Shown here: piece after piece, positions 1 to 5,281 of the stretch
Layout: every line of letters starts with the position of its first letter
How positions within the stretch are numbered: the stretch's first letter is position 1
Assembly: GCA_005882415.1 (NCBI GenBank)
Contig: VBAE01000111.1
Location: 42,825-50,700, forward strand
From: Alphaproteobacteria bacterium
GTDB lineage: Bacteria; Pseudomonadota; Alphaproteobacteria; Sphingomonadales; Sphingomonadaceae
Direction of reading: 5' to 3'
DNA: 7,876 bases
Notes under the pieces: generated by a model
Database searches by the model: none
Told to the model about the DNA's origin: nothing
Seen by the model: the letters and a program-made list of their open reading frames with translations, nothing else
Program-made: the position numbers and the translations under genes

Positions 1-285
1 GAGGAAAGGCCGCCAGTCCTCATCGCCGAGCTGCGCCTCGAACGGCGTAAGCCCGATCCCGAACCGCACCCCCGCCGCCCGGCATTCCGCCGCCAGCCCG
101 GCCAGCGCCTCCAGCTCTCCTTCCGGATGCCGCTCCCGCCACCGCCGCCGCAGCCATGCGTCCGCCTTGGGTGCATACAAATAGAAGCGGTAGCCGTGCG
201 GGGCGAGGAAGCGGATCGTGTCGGCGCGGTCCTGCCAGCTCCAGGGCGGGCCGAAAAAGCCCTCGATGAGGCCGAGCTCAGTCAT
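1..285 (-). CDS. GH84 beta-N-acetylglucosaminidase-like protein, N-terminal 95 codons (partial)
   Basis: Only the N-terminus is present; the gene continues past the left edge. Translation from ATG at 285 gives IEGFFG at residues 7-12 and YLYAPKADAWLRRRW at 35-49. These match the opening of the GH84 catalytic barrel (bacterial and human O-GlcNAcases, usually IEGFYG, then YAPKDD..HR..W). Lys40 fits the conserved substrate-binding lysine. The motif departs from the usual one: Phe for Tyr in IEGFYG, Ala for the first Asp of KDD, and Leu for the His. The catalytic Asp pair of GH84 would lie outside the window. There is no signal peptide, so a cytoplasmic enzyme removing terminal GlcNAc from an unknown substrate is inferred. 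The ATG lies inside the last codons of plsC (8-base overlap, 278-285), which points to coupled translation as the last visible gene of the ftsEX operon. Family call fairly sure; substrate unknown. Confidence 0.8.
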   Translation of the reverse strand, partial: MTELGLIEGFFGPPWSWQDRADTIRFLAPHGYRFYLYAPKADAWLRRRWRERHPEGELEALAGLAAECRAAGVRFGIGLTPFEAQLGDEDWRPFL

Positions 286-964
286 CAAGCGCGTTGATCG
301 CGGCGTGGACCCGGGCCTCCACCTCCTTGCGCGGAAGGCCGGGCGGGATCGGCTCGCCGAAGCGCATGGTGATGATTCCCGGCCGTTTGATGAAGCGCCG
401 CCGCGGCCAGACTTGCCCGCTGTCCAGCGCCACCGGAACCACCGGCAGTCCCAGCGCCCGGTACAGGCCGCCGAAACCCGGCTGAAGCTCCGGCCGCTCG
501 CCCGGCGCCACCCGCGTGCCTTCGGGGAAGATGACGATCGGCCGCCGGTCGGCGACGATCGCCTCGGCCGCCTTCAGCATCCGCCGCAGCGCCGAAGCGC
601 CGCCCGAACGGTCGACCGGGATCATCCCGTACCTTTGCGCCAGCGGACCCCACATCGGGATGTCGGCGAGCTCCTTCTTCATCACCACCGCCGGGTTGCG
701 AAGGATCACGACCATGTCGATCGTCTCGTACATCGACTGGTGCTTGCACGCGACCAGCGCCGGCCCCGTCGGAACCTCGCCCTCCACCTTCGTGCGGATG
801 CCGAGGATCCAGCGCGCGCACCAGCGGTGGAAATGCGCCCAGCCATTGGGCACCGAGCGGAGCGCCGCGGGCCCGAACCAATTGGCCGGCACGGCGGCGA
901 GGACGAAGAACACCGTCGCCGGATAGAAGATGATCGCGAACAGGAGCGAGCGGAGCGCGCTCAT
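278..964 (-). CDS. plsC: 1-acyl-sn-glycerol-3-phosphate acyltransferase (PlsC family)
   Basis: A 228-residue membrane-bound acyltransferase. PlsC enzymes move an acyl chain onto the sn-2 position of lysophosphatidic acid to make phosphatidic acid, the precursor of membrane phospholipids, at the inner face of the inner membrane. Visible: a hydrophobic N-terminal segment (about 5-27); block I KHQSMYET (74-81), giving His75-X4-Glu80 rather than the textbook His-X4-Asp; block II around IPVDRSG (115-121); block III FPEGTR (146-151); block IV VVPVAL (175-180). Length is typical. The Glu version of block I is, to my knowledge, also found in other proteobacterial members, so activity is expected; another lysophospholipid or lipid acceptor cannot be excluded. 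The ATG overlaps the TGA of the upstream DUF218 gene (ATGA, 961-964), and its own stop overlaps the GH84 start, so it sits inside the coupled operon. Confidence 0.93.
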   Translation of the reverse strand: MSALRSLLFAIIFYPATVFFVLAAVPANWFGPAALRSVPNGWAHFHRWCARWILGIRTKVEGEVPTGPALVACKHQSMYETIDMVVILRNPAVVMKKELADIPMWGPLAQRYGMIPVDRSGGASALRRMLKAAEAIVADRRPIVIFPEGTRVAPGERPELQPGFGGLYRALGLPVVPVALDSGQVWPRRRFIKRPGIITMRFGEPIPPGLPRKEVEARVHAAINALDD

Positions 965-1494
965 CCGAACCCGGCGAGGACCGTCGCCCGGCGCAGCAGA
1001 TATTTGTTATATTCCATGAAGAGCTGGCGGAACTGCGGGTCGCTCTCCACCGCGTCGCCGACCAGCTCGACCCCGTCCGGCACCTGGCGCGAAATCTCGA
1101 AGCGCGCGCGGCGCATGTGCCAGTCGGTCGTGACCAGCCGGACGCTCCTGAACTTATGCTCCTTGAGCCAGCGGCCGACCTCCTCGCCGTTCGAGCGCGT
1201 ATCGACCGATTCCCGGCCGAGATCGATGCAGCAGGCGAACAGCTTCGGGTCGGCCTTATACTGGGCGGCGAGCTCCTGCGGGCGGACCGTCCGCGCCACG
1301 CCGGAGACGAGCATCCGCTTCGCCTTGCCGCGCTGCATCAGGTCGAGCCCGCGCTCGATGCGCTTGGCGCCGCCCGTCAGCACCACGATCCCGTCGGTCA
1401 CCCTCTCGTCGCCGGCGCGCGGCAGGAACACCGCGAAGGCCGCATAGCCGAGCAGGTAGAGCAGGATGAGAGCAGAGATGGCGCGCCGGATCAC
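961..1494 (-). CDS. DUF218/YdcF-like membrane-anchored protein
   Basis: A 177-residue protein of the DUF218 (YdcF/ElyC/SanA-type) family. The start is GTG at 1494, overlapping the ftsX stop as GTGA (1491-1494); no better start lies in frame nearby. Residues 5-25 form one hydrophobic segment, so an inner-membrane anchor with the domain probably outside the cytoplasm is inferred. Domain landmarks: DGIVVLTGGAKRIERGLDL (34-52), MLVSG (61-65), ESVDTRSNGEEV (95-106) and VTTDWHMRRA (121-130), which match the conserved Asp/Gly, Thr-x-x-Asn and His positions of the family. A Cys pair (87-88) precedes the Thr/Asn motif. Family members have been linked to envelope and peptidoglycan homeostasis (ElyC, SanA), but the biochemical activity is not established. 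Placement between ftsX and plsC fits an envelope role. It overlaps plsC by 4 bases. Confidence 0.88.
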   Translation of the reverse strand: MIRRAISALILLYLLGYAAFAVFLPRAGDERVTDGIVVLTGGAKRIERGLDLMQRGKAKRMLVSGVARTVRPQELAAQYKADPKLFACCIDLGRESVDTRSNGEEVGRWLKEHKFRSVRLVTTDWHMRRARFEISRQVPDGVELVGDAVESDPQFRQLFMEYNKYLLRRATVLAGFG

Positions 1495-2384
1495 AACATC
1501 CGACCCAATGCCCGCAAGATGGTGAAACGTGCAACGACCATTGCAAGCAAGACGCCGGCCAGTGGCAAAGCCGCGAGCAGCGCCCAGCTGAGCGCCGGAA
1601 GGCCGGCCGAGCCGAGCAGCTCCGATCCGAGCGCGCCTACCCTCTGGCCGATCAGCAGAAGCACGATCCCAGCCCCGATCAGCCCCAAAAGACCGCCGAA
1701 CAGGGCGTCGAGGGCGATCCGGCGCTGGAACAGCCGCGCGACCTGGACGTCGGTCGAGCCCATCAGGTGCAGCACCTCGATCGTGTTGCGGTGGGTGTCG
1801 AGCGCAGCCTTGGCCGCGAGCACCACCGTCGCCGCCGAAGCCAGGATCATCAGCACGACCAAAGCGCCTGCCAGCATCCGGAGGGCGGAGATGAGCTTGG
1901 CGAGGGGGGCGAGCCAGGCGGCGCTGTCGTCGACCCGGGCCGAGGGCGCGACCGCGAGGATCGCCGAGCGGAACGTCTCGATCCCCGGCGCGCCCGGATT
2001 GAGATCGACGTCGATCAGCGCGGGAATCGGCAGGTCCGCCTCGAGACCGCCCGATCCGAGCCAAGGCTCGAGCAGCTTCTGCATCTCCTCCGGCGCGAGG
2101 CGGCGGACTTCGGCGACTCCGCTCATTCCCTGAAGCTTCCTGACCGCGGCGGCCGCCTCCGCCTCGCGCCGGTCCGGGTTCGCCTCGACCAGCTGGACGG
2201 TGAGCCGCTGGCCGACATTGGCGCTGAGGCTCGACGCCGCCGTGCCGAGGCCGAGCCCGGCGGCTGCGGCGAGCACGGTCAGGAACATCATGATCGCGAT
2301 CACCCAGGGCATCGGCCCGGCGAGCCGCCCCTCGGGAAGCAGCCGCCGGTCGGCGGCGCCGAACCTGCGGTTCCCGGCCTTCAC
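1491..2384 (-). CDS. ftsX: Cell-division ABC transporter permease FtsX
   Basis: A 297-residue inner-membrane subunit of the FtsEX complex, which sits at the division site and uses ATP turnover by FtsE to switch peptidoglycan hydrolases on, directly or through an adaptor. The hydropathy pattern is the FtsX one: a short basic cytoplasmic N-terminus (RRLLPEGR, 13-20), a first membrane segment at about 26-49, a large periplasmic domain of roughly 115 residues (50-164), then three more segments at about 165-190, 225-247 and 265-289. The cytoplasmic loop RNTIEVLHLMGSTD (199-212) is the conserved FtsX/MacB-type permease motif that contacts the ATPase. The start is GTG at 2384, overlapping the ftsE TGA as GTGA; the family N-terminus fits this start. 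It overlaps the downstream DUF218 gene in the same way. No EnvC-like hydrolase activator gene is visible in the window. Confidence 0.93.
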   Translation of the reverse strand: MKAGNRRFGAADRRLLPEGRLAGPMPWVIAIMMFLTVLAAAAGLGLGTAASSLSANVGQRLTVQLVEANPDRREAEAAAAVRKLQGMSGVAEVRRLAPEEMQKLLEPWLGSGGLEADLPIPALIDVDLNPGAPGIETFRSAILAVAPSARVDDSAAWLAPLAKLISALRMLAGALVVLMILASAATVVLAAKAALDTHRNTIEVLHLMGSTDVQVARLFQRRIALDALFGGLLGLIGAGIVLLLIGQRVGALGSELLGSAGLPALSWALLAALPLAGVLLAMVVARFTILRALGRML

Positions 2385-3097
2385 GCGCTCGGCCCGCGCG
2401 GCGGGTTGCGCAGCGCGCCGGTCGGATCGAGCAGCTGGCCGCGGTCGAGGCGGAGCATCTCGGCCCGGGCGACGCGGGAGATGAGGTGGAGATCGTGGGT
2501 CGCGACCAGAACGGTTGTGCCGAGCTTGTTCAGGGAATCGAACAGATGGAGCAGGCGCTTGGCCATTTCCGGGTCGACGTTGCCGGTCGGCTCGTCGGCG
2601 ACGAGGAGCTCGGGCCGGGCGATGACCGCGCGGGCGATGGCGACGCGCTGCTGCTCGCCGCCCGAAAGCGTCGCCGGCCGGGCGCTGGAACGGTGGCCGA
2701 GGCCGACCCAGGCGAGCATCTCGCGCACAGGCGTCTCGAGATCCTTCTCCTCCACCCCCGCGACCCGGAGCGGAAGCGCGACATTGTCGTAGGCGGAGAG
2801 GTGGGGGACGAGGCGGAATTCCTGGAAGACCACCCCGATCCGGCGGCGGAAGCCCGGAAGGCGGCCGCGCGGCATGGTGACGATATCCTCGCCGAACAGG
2901 CGGATGAGGCCCCGGCTGGGCCGCTGGGCGAGGTAGAGCAGGCGCAGGAGCGAGCTCTTGCCGGCGCCGGAAGGGCCGGTGAGGAAGTAGAAGCCGCCCT
3001 CGCGTAATGAGAAGCTCAGGTCCGAAAGCGTCTCGGCGCCGGTGCCGTAGCGCAGGCCGACATTGTCGAACTGGACGATGGTTCCAGCGGCGCTCAC
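2381..3097 (-). CDS. ftsE: Cell-division ATP-binding protein FtsE
   Basis: A 238-residue ABC-type ATPase that pairs with FtsX. All motifs are intact: Walker A GPSGAGKS (41-48), Q-loop Gln92 in VVFQEFRLVPHL (89-100, the FtsE-typical 'FQdfrL' form), signature LSGGEQQR (144-151), Walker B LLVADEPTGNVD (164-175), and H-loop His201. It is therefore expected to hydrolyse ATP on the cytoplasmic face. The start was set at GTG 3097, giving MSAAGTIVQFDNVGLRYG, because family members begin just before this first strand. An in-frame ATG further upstream (3145) would add 16 residues unlike the family. The Shine-Dalgarno sequence before the GTG is weak. This is the first gene of the overlapping minus-strand operon, and it faces the zinc-ribbon gene across a 141-base divergent spacer. 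Confidence 0.94.
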   Translation of the reverse strand: MSAAGTIVQFDNVGLRYGTGAETLSDLSFSLREGGFYFLTGPSGAGKSSLLRLLYLAQRPSRGLIRLFGEDIVTMPRGRLPGFRRRIGVVFQEFRLVPHLSAYDNVALPLRVAGVEEKDLETPVREMLAWVGLGHRSSARPATLSGGEQQRVAIARAVIARPELLVADEPTGNVDPEMAKRLLHLFDSLNKLGTTVLVATHDLHLISRVARAEMLRLDRGQLLDPTGALRNPPRGPSA

Positions 3098-3156
3098 CGA
3101 CCCAATACCCGTTCGAACCGCTTTCCCATGGCGATTCCATGGCATGGCGGCGGCAT
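3094..3156 (-). other. Possible 20-codon upstream ORF overlapping the ftsE start
   Basis: On the minus strand an ATG at 3156 opens a 20-codon frame with a second in-frame ATG at 3129. It ends in VLGR and a TGA at 3096-3094. That TGA shares GTGA with the proposed ftsE start (3097), the same 4-base geometry as the ftsE/ftsX and ftsX/DUF218 junctions. No good Shine-Dalgarno sequence precedes either ATG. It could be a leader peptide that delivers ribosomes to the weak ftsE start, or simply a chance frame. Confidence 0.2.
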
Positions 3157-3238
3157 TAAGGTAAATGGTTTGCTTGATGGCGGGGGCCACATGTGCTTGG
3201 ATTCGCGGCGAGCACCAGACCCGGGGGCCTCCTGTACG
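3098..3238. promoter_or_regulatory. Divergent intergenic region between ftsE and the zinc-ribbon gene
   Basis: These 141 bases separate two divergent transcription units and should hold both promoters. The stretch at about 3154-3178 is the most AT-rich in the left half. A weak plus-strand promoter candidate is TTGATG (3174-3179), a 17-base spacer, then TTGGAT (3197-3202), which would start RNA about 30 bases before the ATG at 3239. I could not pick a convincing minus-strand promoter. Short palindromes present: GTTCGAAC (3111-3118), two copies of CCATGG (3126-3131 and 3137-3142) and CACATGTG (3188-3195). None is a recognised operator, and 6-8 base palindromes are common by chance. Confidence 0.4.
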
Positions 3239-3967
3239 ATGATCCTGACCTGTCCCGCCTGCGCGAGCCGCTATGCCGTCCCGGACAGCGCCGTCGGGCA
3301 GACCGGGCGTCAGGTGCGCTGCGCCAATTGCAAGCATAGCTGGTTCCAGGCTCCGCCGCCTTTGCGCGAGGCGCAGATGGAGGCCGCTCCGCCGCCTCCG
3401 CCCGTCTTCGCGCCGCCCCCTCCTCCCCCGCCGCAGAGCGTGGTCCGCGAGCCGGCGGAGCGGCCGAGCGCCGCCGCCTCGATGCTCGGACCGGAGCCGG
3501 CGGCGGAGAGCTACGATGCCTTCGCCAACCAGCCGCCCTTCCGCCCGCGGCGCAACCGGGCGAAGCTGTGGACCATCGCCGCCGTCGTCGCGGCCGCCCT
3601 GATGCTCGCCGCGACCGTCGCAATCTCCTGGTTCGGCCTTCCCGAATTCGGCCGTATCGCCATCGCCCGCGCTTCGGGGACGACCCCGCTGACCATCGTC
3701 GGCAGCGCGGAACGCCAGCCGCTGGCGAGCGGCAACGAGCTGCTCCAGGTGACCGGCACCATCACCAACCCGACCGGCTCGGTCCAGCGGGTGCCGCCGA
3801 TCCATGCCGAGCTTCGCGATGCCGGCGACAAGGTGGTCTACAGCTGGTCGATCTCCGCGCCGGTGACCGAGCTCCAGCCCCACCAGAGTGCGACCTTCAA
3901 CAGCGCCGAGGTCGACGCGCCGAAAGCCGCCAAAACCCTGAAGCTCAACTTCCGAGCGGCGTCATAA
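3239..3967 (+). CDS. MJ0042-type zinc-ribbon, single-span membrane protein
   Basis: A 242-residue protein of unknown job. It starts with the short MJ0042 zinc ribbon: CPAC (5-8) and CANC (28-31), ending in HSWF (33-36), four cysteines that should bind one zinc ion. A proline-rich, low-complexity linker follows (38-66, with runs of five and seven prolines), then a basic patch RPRRNRAK (102-109), one membrane segment (about 110-132) and a C-terminal domain of about 100 residues (TGTITNPTG..VPPIHAELRD) that resembles the DUF3426 beta-rich domain found in such proteins. The inferred topology is zinc ribbon in the cytoplasm and C-terminal domain in the periplasm. The ATG at 3239 was chosen because family members begin directly before the first CxxC; in-frame ATGs at 3128 and 3191 would add unrelated residues. 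The stop is 5 bases before pfkA, so the two are probably co-transcribed. Function not established. Confidence 0.85.
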   Translation: MILTCPACASRYAVPDSAVGQTGRQVRCANCKHSWFQAPPPLREAQMEAAPPPPPVFAPPPPPPPQSVVREPAERPSAAASMLGPEPAAESYDAFANQPPFRPRRNRAKLWTIAAVVAAALMLAATVAISWFGLPEFGRIAIARASGTTPLTIVGSAERQPLASGNELLQVTGTITNPTGSVQRVPPIHAELRDAGDKVVYSWSISAPVTELQPHQSATFNSAEVDAPKAAKTLKLNFRAAS

Positions 3968-3972
3968 AACAC

Positions 3973-5073
3973 ATGCGGATCGGAATCCTGACCGGCGGCG
4001 GCGACGTACCCGGCCTCAATCCGTGTATCCGCTCGATCACCCTCTCGGCGGACGACCTGGGCTGGGAGGTCTTAGGCTTCCGCCTCGGCTGGCAGGGCTT
4101 TCTCGAGATCGACCCGGACGATGAAGCAAGCGTCGCCGCCGGCACCGTCCCGCTCAGCCGCGAAGGCGTGCGTGGGCTCGACCGGATGGGCGGCACCATC
4201 CTCCACACCTCGCGCACCGACCCGCGCACCGTCCCCGCCGGCGACATGACCGAGCAGGTAATGCGCGTGCTCGACCGGCTGGGCGTCGACGCGATGATCA
4301 CTCTGGGCGGCGACGGCACTTTGCGCTTCTCCGCCCATCTCGCCGCCCAAGGGGTGAAGGTGATCTCCGTCCCCAAAACGATGGACAACGACGTCTTCGG
4401 CACCGACTATTGCATCGGCTTCTCGACCGCGGTCAGCCGCTCGGTCGAGGCGATCAACGCGCTTCGCACCACCGTCGAGAGCCACGAGCGGATCGGCGTC
4501 ATCGAATTGTTCGGGCGGCGGAGCGGCGAGACGGCGCTCCTCTCCGGCTTCCTCGCCCAGGTCGACCGGACGGTGATTGCAGAAGTGCCTGCAGACCTCG
4601 ACACGCTGCTTCCGCTGCTCGCCGAGGACAAGGCGTCCAACCCCGCCAATTATGCGATGTGCGTCATTTCCGAAGGTGCCCGGATCCGCAGCGACGCGGA
4701 CGGAATAGACGATCTGTCCCAATCGGCGAGCGAACGCAGCGAGCTTGGCGTCGGCCAGCGCCTTGCCAAGGCGATCAAGCAGCGCCTCGGCTGCGGCACC
4801 GTCATCCAGGAGCTCGCTTATCTGATGCGCGCCGGGGAGCCGGATGCGATGGACCGGATGGTCGGCTTCGCCTTCGGCGGCCTCGCGGTGCAACTCCTCG
4901 CCCGCGGCGAGAGCGGGCGGATGGTGACCTTGAGCGACGGCAATTACAGCCACGTCCCCGCCGATACCCTGCTCCACGGCCGCAAATCGGTCGACGTCTC
5001 CGGCCTCTACGACGCCTCCGCCTACCGCGCCAAGCTGATGCGCGTCGAAGGCATGCCGATGTTCCTCTACTGA
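3973..5073 (+). CDS. pfkA: 6-phosphofructokinase, mixed ATP/PPi-type family
   Basis: A 366-residue phosphofructokinase, which phosphorylates fructose 6-phosphate to fructose 1,6-bisphosphate in glycolysis (cytoplasm). Motifs: GILTGGGDVPGLN (4-16), the phosphoryl-donor loop LGGDGT (111-116), PKTMDND (134-140) with the catalytic base Asp138, FGRRSGETA (180-188), ISEGA (232-236) and LAYLMRAGEPDAMDR (281-295). The donor-site residues are mixed: Gly115 matches E. coli Gly104 (ATP type), while Lys135 matches E. coli Gly124 and is the residue usual in pyrophosphate-dependent enzymes. The sequence therefore fits the 'mixed' bacterial group, where the donor must be measured; Gly at the first position favours ATP. 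The length is near that of this group and longer than the roughly 320 residues of E. coli PfkA. The ATG lies 5 bases after the zinc-ribbon gene; no strong Shine-Dalgarno sequence is visible, so translational coupling is likely. Confidence 0.92.
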   Translation: MRIGILTGGGDVPGLNPCIRSITLSADDLGWEVLGFRLGWQGFLEIDPDDEASVAAGTVPLSREGVRGLDRMGGTILHTSRTDPRTVPAGDMTEQVMRVLDRLGVDAMITLGGDGTLRFSAHLAAQGVKVISVPKTMDNDVFGTDYCIGFSTAVSRSVEAINALRTTVESHERIGVIELFGRRSGETALLSGFLAQVDRTVIAEVPADLDTLLPLLAEDKASNPANYAMCVISEGARIRSDADGIDDLSQSASERSELGVGQRLAKAIKQRLGCGTVIQELAYLMRAGEPDAMDRMVGFAFGGLAVQLLARGESGRMVTLSDGNYSHVPADTLLHGRKSVDVSGLYDASAYRAKLMRVEGMPMFLY

Positions 5074-5077
5074 GCCA

Positions 5078-5106
5078 TTGCGCCGCTCAAAGTGCTTTGC
5101 TAGAGG
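5078..5106 (+). promoter_or_regulatory. Candidate promoter for tRNA-Leu
   Basis: TTGCGC (5078-5083) and TAGAGG (5101-5106) are 17 bases apart. They lie just after the pfkA stop and about 45 bases before the tRNA 5' end. The GCTAGAGG form of the -10 region resembles what I remember from alphaproteobacterial stable-RNA promoters. A start near 5113 would give a leader of about 38 bases containing the stem-loop at 5122-5141. Read by eye only. Confidence 0.4.
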
Positions 5107-5121
5107 CCCCGCTCCTACCGG

Positions 5122-5141
5122 CGCCGGGCCCTCGCCCGGCG
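5122..5141 (+). other. Perfect 8-bp GC stem-loop between pfkA and tRNA-Leu
   Basis: CGCCGGGC (5122-5129) pairs perfectly with GCCCGGCG (5134-5141) around a CCTC loop. It lies 48 bases after the pfkA stop and 9 bases before the tRNA. There is no T-run on its 3' side, so it is not a classical intrinsic terminator. It may stop or stabilise the pfkA mRNA 3' end, or form part of the tRNA precursor leader removed by RNase P. The rest of 5074-5150 holds only the promoter candidate. Confidence 0.5.
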
Positions 5142-5150
5142 GTATCACGT

Positions 5151-5237
5151 GCGGTCGTGGCGGAACTGGTAGACGCGCAGCGTTGAGGTCGCTGTGGCCG
5201 AAAGGCCGTGGAAGTTCGAGTCTTCTCGACCGCACCA
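5151..5237 (+). tRNA. tRNA-Leu (anticodon GAG)
   Basis: A complete class II tRNA of 87 bases including an encoded CCA. The acceptor stem GCGGTCG (5151-5157) pairs with CGACCGC (5227-5233), followed by discriminator A5234 and CCA (5235-5237). The anticodon stem 5178-5182/5190-5194 is fully paired around the loop TTGAGGT, with anticodon GAG at 5185-5187, reading CUC and CUU codons. The long variable arm GGCC-GAAA-GGCC (5196-5207) is typical of tRNA-Leu. The T arm 5210-5214/5222-5226 encloses TTCGAGT, with one G-U pair. CUC is used heavily in the neighbouring genes. Confidence 0.97.
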
Positions 5238-5240
5238 TTT

Positions 5241-5275
5241 CCCTTTGCCCGGGCGCATACGCGGGGGCATAAGGG
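5241..5275 (+). promoter_or_regulatory. Stem-loop enclosing the permease Shine-Dalgarno sequence
   Basis: CCCTT (5241-5245) pairs with AAGGG (5271-5275), and TGCCC (5246-5250) pairs with GGGCA (5265-5269), leaving a single bulged T at 5270. This gives ten base pairs, with a further small GCG-CATA-CGC hairpin (5253-5262) inside the loop. It starts 3 bases after the tRNA CCA end. The AAGGG arm is also the best ribosome-binding site for the permease ATG at 5282 (6-base spacing). There is no T-run behind it, so it is a poor intrinsic terminator. It could protect or define the tRNA 3' end, or keep permease translation low unless it is opened. The pairing is seen in the sequence; the role is inferred. 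Confidence 0.55.
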
Positions 5276-5281
5276 CGGCCG

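Noticed and set aside
727..742. His-X4-Glu instead of His-X4-Asp in PlsC block I
   Set aside because: I recall the Glu form from other proteobacterial PlsC-type enzymes, so it is a known variant and not a sign of inactivity.
218..1447. Plus-strand 409-codon frame opposite plsC and the DUF218 gene
   Set aside because: It has Arg/His/Pro-rich composition, no family match, and is fully antisense to two well-supported genes.
1500..3111. A 15-base near-repeat (one mismatch) just upstream of both the ftsE start (3097-3111) and the DUF218 gene start (1500-1514)
   Set aside because: By a rough count, about one such pair is expected by chance in a window this size, and the second copy codes for the FtsX C-terminus. 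No other junction carries it.
3126..3142. CCATGG-N5-CCATGG as an operator
   Set aside because: Each half is a self-complementary 6-mer, and there is no match to a known regulator site. It is noted only as part of the spacer.
3399..3436. Proline-codon runs in the zinc-ribbon gene as a possible simple repeat or phase-variable tract
   Set aside because: The codons are mixed CCG/CCC/CCT without a uniform repeated unit, and Pro-rich linkers are normal in this family.
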